Part shown: piece by piece, positions 1 through 8,359 of the stretch
Layout of the letters: every line of letters begins with the position of its first letter
Numbering within the stretch: position 1 is the stretch's first letter
Assembly: GCF_023101765.2 (NCBI RefSeq)
Contig: NC_064215.1
Coordinates: 11,036,001 to 11,100,000, forward strand
Direction: 5' to 3'
From: Spodoptera frugiperda
Lineage: Eukaryota > Arthropoda > Insecta > Lepidoptera > Noctuidae
DNA: 64,000 nucleotides
Position numbers and translations under genes: made by a program
Notes under the pieces: generated by a model
Seen by the model: only the letters and a program-made list of their open reading frames with translations
What the model was told of the DNA's origin: nothing
Databases searched by the model: none

Positions 1-83
1 CTACCACCGATTAGGACAAAGACTTGCGTTTTACCATATATAAACTATTTATAATTAATGAATCCCACCTTATATTATTACAG

Positions 84-1046
84 AATCATTCCAAACCAAG
101 ATCCTGAACCCCGAGCTGACGAGTTCGGAGGAGGAGTCCCTGCAGGCGGCGGCGCGCGCCATGTACTCCACGTACCTGGCGGCCGGGACTCCGCCGCTCG
201 CCGCCGACCTCGCCGCCGAGCTGCAGGCCTTGATGCTGCAGGATAATAGTATTAACAAGTATGTAGTCTACAACAAAAACAACTACAAATTACCTATATT
301 ATTCTTTAATACTAACTTTTCTTTTTGCCCCATAAATATCTGTGTAAAGTCTGCACGTTATTTTTTAGTTTATGTCAGTATTGCTAGTCAGCGTAGTCCG
401 TTATTTTTTCGTTTTTTTTTTTTAATTTTGACGTTTAAAAGTACTCTATTGTAGCCGTTATTGGGAAAATAACTTCACTGTTTCATTGTTTATAGGGCAA
501 ACGGAATGGTAAACAGTCAGTGACTTCCATAGATGAGTAGATGGTTCACAAGTGCGTTAAAGACCTTTTTTTATCGGTATTCTTAAGCGCTGTTTCACTC
601 CGGTTGAACCGGCCACTTTGAACAGAAGCATAACTCTTCCACGTAAATAAACTTACTATATTGGACCTAGTTGGTCCAATAGTATTTTTGTCCTAAATAA
701 TGGGAGATATTACGGATACTCTATGTCGATCTCTAGTCTAAACTCTTTTAATAGTTTAACTAAAGCTTAACAAATGTACCTTTGTCTTCAGATTCCAAAC
801 CAGTCGAGCGCTGTACCAGGCGGCGCGACAATCTCATTCTTTATTAGAAAAAATATGGCTGCCTAAGTTTCTGCATAGTGAAGAGGTAAGTAACGATTAA
901 AATTATCTTCTGGCTGAAATAACTTGAGATTTGTTAAATATCTCCATAGTAAAATATGTTTATAATTGTCATTATGTTTCACAGTTTTACAAATTACTTA
1001 TCGGGAGCAGATTGCCTACGGGGTATCAGAAGCAAATGGTCAAAAA
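84..1046 (+). CDS. Snx14: SNX14 exons encoding the end of the RGS domain (84-258, 792-885, 985-1046)
   Basis: The first of these exons follows an ATTACAG acceptor and opens in phase 2. Its helix-rich peptide (SSEEESLQAAARAMYSTYL) fits the middle of an RGS fold. The second exon ends in the typical RGS C-terminal helix pattern (LLEKIWLPKFLHSEE), and the third gives the closing FYKLLIG segment. The RGS domain of SNX14 is an atypical one with no firmly established GAP activity. Exon 84-258 is very GC-rich compared with its introns. Confidence 0.8.
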
Positions 1047-4000
1047 GTAAGTTGAATTTAATTTTATTTATAGCAAAAATGGTTGTTAAATTTCTCTGTT
1101 TAAACTTATTGAATTAGACTTTTACTTTGTGACGACATATGACAAGTGATAGATGACAGAAGTCTAATCATAAATATAGTAAAATTCAGTCTAATCATAA
1201 ATATAGACCGTTCTTGAAGGCGGTCTCCGTTTGGGGTGACGCCAACTTGTTCAGGTTCAACGCTACCAAAATCCAGGCGGGTCTATTCTCTGCCAAACGG
1301 AGTCACTTTCCGAAATGTATCCGCTCCAATATCTCAAAGAAACCTTAAAAAATACTTTATAATTATTTAAAAAAACATTTTAGATCCTGGATATTTATGT
1401 TAATTTTTTTCTTCTAGACCCCACGAGAGACTTCTCAACCAAGCTTTAAAGTTAGGGCATCGTTTGAAAGGTGCCCTGAAGCCCCAGACGGTCGACGGGC
1501 AAGTCCTGGATTGTTACACAAACTGTGATGAGTCGGAGGGCGATGGAGTGGACAATATGGACATATTGAAGTATTTGGATAATCTGGCCGTTGAGGAGTC
1601 GCTGAGAGGACACGATCTGAGCACTTATAAGGTCGTGTTGACTAATGTTGAGACTAAGTTGGTGAGTATTAGTTTAAATATTATACAAACCTAAACAGTT
1701 ACCACAATAAATATTATACAAACCTAAACAGGTTTGTATAATATTTATTGTGGTGTGGTGTTGGGTATATTGATTTGTGTGAACACAAATGTGTACTTAA
1801 TTACGTCTCTAGACAAAGCAAAGAGTTAGATTTGAGTAGAGTTTTAATGAATTTATTGGACTGCGTAAAATGGCAATAGAATGATACAGGTTAGTCGGTT
1901 ACCATAAACCTTTCATCATTCATGTCATTTTCTTTCACATTGATGAAGATTGATCACAGTTTTTGACACAAACTTCATACAAATGATGTCAGAAATCGAT
2001 CATTTTAACCTACATCAAAAGAAGAGCTTCGGGACCATCCATAAATTACATCACACGTTAAGGAGGGGGAAGGGGTCGACGAAGTGTGACTTTATGTGAC
2101 AAGGGGGCGGGAGGGGTCTGAAATTTTGTGACGTCACATTTCAATTATTATAATCTAACTGTTAAAACACGAACTTGAAACTATTATCTAAAAACTCTTA
2201 TCTAGAAAATCTAGATGTAAAATTATAAAATGTGACGTCACACTAGAGAGGGTCTCACAAATGTGATCAACTGTGACAAGGACGGGGGAGGGGGTCAAAA
2301 ATAATGAAATTCGTGTGTCGTAATTTATGGATGGCCCCTTCTCAGTTTGACCTGTATGTACGTACTTATGTGCGTGATTATCTCGAGTTTGGTTGAACCG
2401 ATTTTGATGTGGTTTTCAGAATAGTATTTTTGGTTTTTAGCATAGTATTAATGGGTTGGCGTTTAATCGCTATCTATCAAACATTTTGGATTGAGATTAA
2501 TTGCGCCGTAAAGCTTATCTTATAGAGTAGACATATCCCTCTTAGTAATATGTCTGGTCGTACCCTGTAGCAAGTCCCCCCTCGTCGCGGCGCGGTGCGC
2601 GTGTTCACGGTGACGGTGCACCGCGCGGGGGGCGTGGACGGGGCGGCCCCCGCCGAGCTGTGGGCGCTGCAGCGCTCGGAGCACGACTTCCACCTGTTGA
2701 GGAGCAAGCTGCACGAGTTCCACGGGGACGCGCTGCTGCACGACCTCTCGCTGCCTTCGCGCAGGTATGGATTTCTGAAATACATTATCAAGGCAATCTT
2801 TTCTTCTCCTCTAATAATATCTTCTGATTTATTTCGTTGCGGGATCCAAGACAGTCATTCATGTCCCTGGGACGCGCCGGACTTCAATGTTCCGGTGTTT
2901 TCATGGTTATATCTACTGTAGATCCTGGCTTACAGGAGTTGCAGCGGTATGGGAGGTTGTGGCGGGCTTGTCCCAATCCAAATATCAAGGCTAAACCTGT
3001 TCAGTTTAGTTTGTGTTATTTGATTCCCCAACAACCATAAATTCCTATCCCCCAAAAGGCTTGCAACACACTTGTAACGCCTCTGGTGTTTCGGCGGCGA
3101 TTGCTTACCATTAGGTGACAACAAGTCTGTTCGTTTACCGACTTACACCAAAAAGAATCAAACTTTGTTATGTTTAAAAACTGTCCACTAGTGTCCAAAC
3201 CACCTACTTTATGGAAATTATGACTAAAGCCACTCACGTTTGCATGCCACATACTTTTGTTTAGCAGTATACTTAATCTTACTGATATTGTCTCTTACCA
3301 TCGTATAGTCCAAAATTCAAATAACTCCAGAACTAAAACCACATCTTTCCTCCTTTACAGAGACAACAGTCCCCTAGAAACTCTACGGTATAAATACGAG
3401 GACTTCCTCCAGAGACTACTGCAGAAGAGTCTCCTCCAAACCAGTGAATTACTTCGGATATTCCTCACAGAAGACGGAGACTTCTCAATAGTAGTCCAAG
3501 CGTCCACGTTGAATGCGACCAGCTCGGACCTGGGCAATATTTACCAAAGTGTTGCTTTGAGGCTGAGGAAGGAGAAAGGACAACATTTGGAGAGTTTTCT
3601 CAGGAATCTGCTGGTGTCTTCTGATATTGAGCGGTATCAGGCTTTGTGAGTATTTTTTATATTATATTATGGTGATTGGTTTTAAGGAGTTTTTGGTTTG
3701 AGCAGGTGTATTTGTGCTGTTGAATGCTGCAGGATGAATTAATAACGAATACGTAATTTCGGTATTATGCTTCATGACGTTTAGTATGAGTTTGATTTAC
3801 GTTTAAAGTAATCGAATCGATCGAAAGTAATCGTTTGGTTGGTTTATTCGTGCCGGCCAATCAGAGCGCCGAACGGGCTTTCGTTTCGATTACGTTAAAC
3901 GTAAATCAAACTTATACTAAGGGTATAGGAAATAGAGATTATTTCATTACAACATACATGCCATACTTATCCGTTAAAATAACCCGTTTCACATTAAATC

Positions 4001-6359
4001 AACGAAATGAAACAAACACAGTCAACAAAGGCTACTCTCACATAATTAAGATTAGATTTTTCTCAATTGAATGTATTTTATTCAAATCGCCAGTTTATCA
4101 CAGAAGCAACCTGATCCCGTCCCTTCTGTCTCCAGGAAGCATGGAACAGCTCGTGACGTGGAGGAAGCACAAGAGATGAGTGAGGATGTGGCAGTAGAAG
4201 TCCAGTACAAACGACAGCGCCGCGTCCGCAACATTCATGCATCCGTGTTCCAGAATAACTTCGATGTTGAACCTACGTTCAGTAATGTTGATAAAGAGTA
4301 TCAGACGTGTGTTGTTGGGTTTACGCAGTGTCTTATGTATTTGTGTGAGTATACACAAAAATACTTAAATATTATGTTCCTTACAGATTTTTTAACCAAA
4401 AATTAAGTATAAATCATGGTTTACTCACGTAAATTCATAGAGAAAAGCTGTACTAGTTTCGAGACACAGAGGGACTGACAGACGTGGCGACGCGTCGCGA
4501 AGCCTACTGGGTAGACCATGATTTTGAGTTAATTTAGTATGTCCCACGATAGTTATTATAAAAATATTTAACCAAAAAGTCCGAAAAGTCTTAAGATCAC
4601 CAAAAACACTTTGCGTCAGTAGATTAACCTGTTTGTCGACCAAGGGATTTCTTCGGAAGTCCAGAAGCTAAAACCAAAATTTCTTCAGTAGCCTGTGATG
4701 AAATAGGTAACCTAAAAATCTCAGTGTAATATTATATGCTAAAAAATTTTTATTACATTAATTTCCAGTAATAAAAGTGATAAAAGTAAGCAGTGTGATC
4801 ACCCGCGTGGTTGGTTCGATAGCGGCGCTGGCCCGGACGTTGGTCGACGATGTGTTCAATAGCTTGCTGGACAGGACGCTGCGCAACTTGCTGAACGAGA
4901 GGAGACTGGCGCATCTCATTAGGTTAGGACATGGTGGGTATTAGTTTTGTTGTGTTTACCTATCAATAGTATATGTATGTTATGTATGAGTTATTAGATT
5001 TTACTGACGACACTAACAATACGTTAGAAATAATAATATATATAATATACTCGACATATGTTTCGCTCCTCCATTTTCCAGGATGCTCTGTTTTATGTCA
5101 TGTGTGTGTTTGTATGTTGCATCTCATGGTGCATTTAATTGCGGGTGGTGCTGCACACCGCATGTAAAAAAATACACGTAAAAGTGAAAATGAAACTAAA
5201 AATCAAATGTATTGTTAGTGTAGCATAGATTTCCGCAAAGTAACGCCTGATTCTATTCTAGTTCTCCTTAACTTTATATTATCCTTTTGTCAGTTTTATT
5301 TTAGTGAAGTTTTTGATCATATTGATTTCTAACTGACGACTTAACTTCCTCTTAGTTTTCTCCTACACAGTCAAAGAAATCCTAAATTTCAATTTCTAAT
5401 ATAAATTCCAGGCCTATTATTCGGCAAGCGTGGCTCAGTCCCCCGCGTGGAGGCGTCGGTGCAGCGCGTGCAGGCGCGCGGCCAGCTGCAGCGAGCCATC
5501 CCGCGCGCCGCGCCGCCCGCGCTACGGACCGCTGTACTACACGCCTTCGACATTATACAGGCGCCGCAGCTTAACAAGCAGGTACACACTCTTCATTCTT
5601 CATTATCACCATCATCATCATCATCATCCATCATCCATCATCATCCAACATCCATCATCATCCAACATCCATCATCATCCAACATCCATCATCATCCAAC
5701 ATCCATCATCATCATCAGCCGAGAGACGTCCACTGCTGAACAAAGGCCTCCCCCTTAGTCCTCCACGTGGAACGAACGAATTCATATGAACCGATAAATT
5801 AATAACTATTTGGTTTCGCCATGTAAATGAAGTCATCAAACCCCAATCTCCCCACCCCTGCCTTTTTTTGGGACTAGCCTGCCGCAACCTGCCTAAACCG
5901 ATGCAACTCCTGTAAGCCAGGATCTACAATAGATACAACCATGAAAACACCGGAACACTGAGTCGCACCATCATCTTTATGCAACGCAAAACATCTAATT
6001 TTACTACATATTACTCATACATCTCAAGGATATGAAAATCCCATTATAACAAGTATATCAGTACTTGCCGAAAATGAATCATTCAAAATCTGTTATCTAT
6101 ATCTGATAAATCGTATCGCTATGTATTTAAATTGAAGATTACATTTTTGTATAATCTTGAAATGACTCAGTAGGAAGGTAATTTAATAAGGATGCAAGTT
6201 CGTATCACATTTCAATAATCATCATGATATGCATAATATAATTATTATTCTCCATTTTTGTTTCAGCTTGTTTACAACTTACTAGATTTATGCGTAATGG
6301 AGCTATTTCCCGAACTCGGCGCCACAGACAAGAGTCCATCCAAAGAACCAAAGAGTTGA
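84..6359 (+). CDS. Snx14: Sorting nexin 14 (SNX14), 3' ten exons; 5' end outside window
   Basis: SNX14 is an ER-anchored RGS-PX-nexin protein that works at ER-lipid droplet contacts in other animals. Ten exons join in frame at consensus GT-AG sites: 84-258, 792-885, 985-1046, 1418-1661, 2571-2764, 3361-3645, 4136-4344, 4769-4933, 5412-5581 and 6267-6359 (TGA at 6357). They encode about 562 residues, against roughly 946 for human SNX14, so the membrane anchor, PXA domain and start of the RGS domain lie upstream. The assignment rests on the PX segment (SKLHEFHG), the KGQHLESF motif and the end (LNKQL then ELFPEL), all of which resemble SNX14 more than SNX13 or SNX25. Exon phases agree at every junction. 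Introns carry MITEs, hairpins and an RT scrap, listed separately; I see nothing in the 478-nt intron 4934-5411. Gene identity is secure to family level and likely at subfamily level. Confidence 0.88.
1223..1312 (+). pseudogene. Scrap of non-LTR retrotransposon reverse transcriptase
   Basis: One open frame reads VWGDANLFRFN and then KIQAGLFSAKR. This is the pattern W-G-x-x-N-L-x-x-F-N-x-x-K-x-Q found near the end of the RT palm in jockey/CR1-like LINEs of Lepidoptera. No flanking domain is present and the fragment lies in an SNX14 intron, so it is a dead remnant. The clade is an inference from memory of the motif. Confidence 0.6.
1418..1661 (+). CDS. Snx14: SNX14 RGS-to-PX linker exon
   Basis: The 244-nt exon lies between a TTCTTCTAG acceptor and a GTGAGT donor. 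It encodes an 82-residue linker: a basic helix (LLNQALKLGHRLK), an acidic patch (NCDESEGDGVDNMD), then the strand that leads into the PX domain (YKVVLTNVETKL). The acidic patch between two basic segments is visible directly. I cannot assign it a function. Confidence 0.8.
1702..1753. repeat. Perfect 24-bp inverted repeat with 4-nt loop
   Basis: The arms 1702-1725 and 1730-1753 are exact reverse complements separated by AAAC. The arm sequence is AT-rich except for its CCAC end. A partial direct copy of the arm lies just upstream at about 1675-1700. It sits in an SNX14 intron 41 nt after the donor of exon 1418-1661. Confidence 0.9.
2031..2338. mobile_element. MITE of about 308 bp with CCATCCATAAATTAC inverted ends
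   Basis: The left end GGGACCATCCATAAATTAC at 2031 and the right end at 2320-2338 are inverted copies with one mismatch. The interior contains two more inverted motifs: TGTGACGTCACA-like segments near 2129 and 2231, and GGGGGAGGGG-type G-runs near both ends. The interior has no coding capacity. Flanking TTC on both sides could be a short target duplication, but this is weak. Confidence 0.7.
2571..3645 (+). CDS. Snx14: SNX14 PX-domain exons (2571-2764 and 3361-3645)
   Basis: Exon 2571-2764 follows a CCCTGTAG acceptor and encodes the first PX strands (VRVFTVTVHRAGG) and the helix segment ELWALQRSEHDFHLLRSKL. Exon 3361-3645 completes the domain (YEDFLQRLLQ, LRIFLTEDG) and ends with KEKGQHLESFLRNLL. 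The canonical phosphoinositide-binding R-R-Y/F-S/T-x-F signature is replaced by R-S-E-H-D-F, in line with SNX14 being a PX protein that does not bind PI3P in the usual way (inference). Exon 2571-2764 is strikingly GC-rich; exon 3361-3645 is not. Confidence 0.85.
2837..3130 (-). repeat. Composite dispersed lepidopteran repeat, reverse orientation
   Basis: The segment 3025-3125 is the reverse complement of part of the repeat at 57055-57345 (GGTAAGCAATCGCCGCC and ACACCAGAGGCGTTACAAG match). The segment about 2880-2960 recurs inverted at about 5865-5965. The two modules therefore move or amplify independently. No ORF of note. Confidence 0.7.
3779..3926. mobile_element. CCAAT-hairpin MITE, copy 1
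   Basis: Imperfect inverted termini (TTAGTATGAGTTTGATTTAC at the left, its complement ending near 3926 in CTAAGGGTA) flank a short core containing GGCCAATCAGAGCGC. The termini and core match copies at 42045-42175 and 42682-42828. It is non-coding and lies in an SNX14 intron. Confidence 0.75.
4136..6359 (+). CDS. Snx14: SNX14 nexin C-terminal domain exons (4136-4344, 4769-4933, 5412-5581, 6267-6359)
   Basis: The first exon starts with a charged linker and reaches FTQCLMYL. The second gives VITRVVGSIAALARTLVDD and NERRLAHLIRLGH, and the third DIIQAPQLNKQ. The last gives LVYNLLDLCVMELFPELG, a strong match to the end of SNX14, followed by a lysine/serine-rich tail and TGA. The third exon is unusually rich in G, C, alanine and arginine. 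Each junction keeps the frame (phases 1, 1, 0). Confidence 0.85.
4410..4570. repeat. Hairpin-plus-tail repeat, copy 1
   Basis: Inverted ends (AAATCATGGTTTAC and its near complement ending about 4525) enclose the module GAGAAAAGCTGTACTAGTTTC. They are followed by the conserved tail TTAATTTAGTATGTCCCACG at 4528-4548. Related copies lie at 49500-49660, 51160-51360, 51740-51840, 56225-56400 and 62275-62385. It is in an SNX14 intron. Confidence 0.65.
5610..5717. repeat. CAT/ATC microsatellite grading into a CATCATCCAAC minisatellite
   Basis: A run of CAT triplets changes into repeated CATCATCCAACATC units of about 18 nt. It starts about 30 nt after the donor of SNX14 exon 5412-5581. Confidence 0.9.
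5715..5965 (-). repeat. RTE-type LINE 3' tail (5715-5776) and inverted composite-repeat piece (5865-5965)
   Basis: The reverse complement of 5715-5776 contains GGCCTTTGTTCAGCAGTGGA, the typical 3' tail of lepidopteran RTE LINEs. The 5865-5965 part is the inverted counterpart of 2880-2960. Both are non-coding insertions in an SNX14 intron. Nothing is recognised in 5966-6266. Confidence 0.65.
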
Positions 6360-6685
6360 GGATGTATATTAATCGTTTCCCGGCAAGACGTAATTTATTT
6401 TATAAATAAAAACTCAAATAGGCATTTTTTATTTTTGTAAATCGCCAAAAATACGCACGGTTGTCTGATGTAATGATGTTTAGTTAATTTATACGCAACT
6501 TATTGTGTAATTGTAAATATTTGTATTGTATAATAATGAATCTATTTTTATAATATTAGTTATTGAAGCAATATTCGTTCACTTGACCCTTCGAGGTTGT
6601 AATCGAAAGACCACAGAGTATTTTTAAATGTTTTCAGTGTAGACAAATACCAGAAATAAATTATTTTGATAATTTGTGATTGTTT
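6360..6685 (+). terminator. Snx14: SNX14 3' UTR with two poly(A) signals
   Basis: AATAAA occurs at 6405-6410 and 6655-6660. The second is followed by a T/G-rich stretch (TTTGTGATTGTTTT), as expected downstream of a cleavage site. The transcript end is therefore likely near 6675-6685. Confidence 0.6.
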
Positions 6686-7844
6686 TACTCTTATTTATGT
6701 ACCTATTTGATGCCCTTTATTCCAAAAGCTAACAGACCAGTGCTCGTCACGTAGCGTTTGACTATTAAGCTGATTGCTTCTATAGTACTCTCCCTTTACA
6801 AGAAAAATAAGTCTCATCAGCTGCATATGAGAGAGATTTTTCACATCAAAGAATAAAAAATAATATTAAATAACACGTTTCCGAACGTTACGTCACATCC
6901 AAAAGCGTCATCAGTTTCTGAACGCCAGACGTAAACAACCCAATGTTGCCAGTTTATCAAATTTTGCAAATATCATGGGATTTTTTACCCTTAATCTCTA
7001 GAGATAATAAAAACAGATTTTTCCAAAAATATTACGGCCGTAAATTACGTTTACAATCGGAATATTTATACGATATTATAAAATGAACGAAATAAAAATG
7101 AGAAAATCGCTTATTAGGAAACCGAATCATTTAAATCCCGTAAAATCGGGTTTGTTTGACCCTTACTAGGTGTATTTTTGACCCAAACTTTTGAATAAGT
7201 ATTATACAATTTGTTTTAGATTACTGTTGGTTATAGGATGTGGATCAAGATCACCCAAATGGGTCAAAATTACCCGAACTTACCCGAAATGCCTAGAACA
7301 GAGTACACACATACAGTAGTTATAGTCAATTATCGTTATTTATTCATTCAAGTCTTTTTTTTCGTGTTGTAATAGAGGTTTGTTGTGTTACCAATAAATG
7401 ACGTTTTTAAAGCAAACGTTTCATAAGCTTACAACACTCCACTGATTTTAAGTAGGGTGGGAAAACAAAAAAATGTGCTAGCAATACTGGTTGTTATGTC
7501 AGTCTTAATTTACAGTGGAAAGTAAAAGGCGATGGGTGTGTTGCTTTGTGTTTATTTCTTGTTTTAGATAGAAACGAATGAATAAGTTAAAAACAAATTT
7601 AGTGTTAAGTTTATCTAAAATAATTTAAATACTTCAGTTTGATATTCACACCATTGTAAATATCTGCAAACAAATTCTTGTTTTGATTTGGTCAATGGTT
7701 GTGTTACTGATTGTAGTTAAAACAAAATATGAAACAATTGAATAAATTAGTTAGTGTAATGTTTGTGTTAAGTGATGTCCCATGTTTAGAAGTGTACAAT
7801 AGTAAACACGCGTGTGCTTGATTGACTGATTAAAGTTTACAATA
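6686..7844 (+). promoter_or_regulatory. Intergenic region and likely promoter/5' UTR of the TBC1D12/14 gene
   Basis: This is the only non-coding space between SNX14 and the first TBC exon. No repeat is recognised. Three GGGTCA half-sites (complement at 7157-7162 and 7179-7184, direct at 7261-7266) lie within 110 bp; this could be chance. The transcription start cannot be fixed from sequence. Confidence 0.4.
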
Positions 7845-8007
7845 ATGGCTTTCGTAAATAATTATTGTGTACATAAACATGGATATGAACTTTGATTGTG
7901 TTGGTGTTCGAATTTCGAAATCACGATGTCGTCGTCGCCGTGCCAAAAAGGCGGGATGCGCCTCAGTGAAGCGTTGGATAACATGCAGCTTGCGTACAAC
8001 CCGATAA
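7845..8007 (+). promoter_or_regulatory. Two upstream ORFs at the start of the TBC gene
   Basis: uORF1 (7845-7895, 16 codons plus TGA) is in the frame of the main CDS and is stopped 30 nt before its ATG. uORF2 (ATG at 7879, TAA at 8005-8007, 42 codons) overlaps the main start at 7926 in another frame and encodes a very basic peptide. Its ATG context (AACATGG) also has A at -3. If the transcript includes 7845, ribosomes would meet both before the main ATG. Confidence 0.5.
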
Positions 8008-8359
8008 CTAAGCAGTTGCATTTTGTGAGTCCTAAAGTGGAGAAACAGGTTGAGGATACGTCTGATGACATTGATAAGCTGTCAAAGAAGAGCAGTTTCA
8101 GTGATGAGGGTAACTTCTCCATATCAACTTGTGAGAAAAGTGATACAAGTGATTCCCCGAAGAGTACTCTGCAGTGGGGCAGTGTGAGTGGTCACCACCG
8201 AGGCAAGGATGGTGGGTCATTCTCAAGTACAGTCTCCAGTCTGTCTGAGTGTTCTCTCGGCTCTGCTGCCTCTAAAGACGATGAAGTTTCCGATGTGACT
8301 TCGCATGACCAGGAGCAGGCTAAACTGAAGAAGAAAGGATTGTCCGGGTTTTTCAGCAG
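7926..8359 (+). CDS. TBC gene exon 1: serine-rich N-terminal region
   Basis: It encodes 144 residues plus two bases. The first part (RLSEALDNMQLAYNPITKQL) looks ordered and could be a short conserved motif. The rest is low-complexity and rich in Ser, Asp, Glu and Lys, with many SP/ST sites, and so probably disordered and phosphorylated. It ends GLSGFFSR at a CAG/GTAAGC donor, and GFFSR|GVFPW continues across the 27 kb intron, as in TBC1D12/14 relatives. Confidence 0.85.

Noticed and set aside
2129..2240. TGACGTCA sites as cAMP-response elements
   Set aside because: They belong to the internal inverted repeats of the MITE at 2031-2338. ACGTCA motifs elsewhere in the window are about as frequent as chance predicts.
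5080..5165. Possible extra SNX14 exon after TTTTCCAG at 5081 (DALFYVM resembles the family's DAIF)
   Set aside because: The phase from exon 4769-4933 does not give that frame. Joining directly to 5412 keeps the frame and aligns well, and the rest of the segment is a TG-rich low-complexity stretch.
5601..5717. Regular short repeats that might suggest a CRISPR-like array
   Set aside because: There are no unique spacers. It is an ATC-type micro- and minisatellite in an animal intron.
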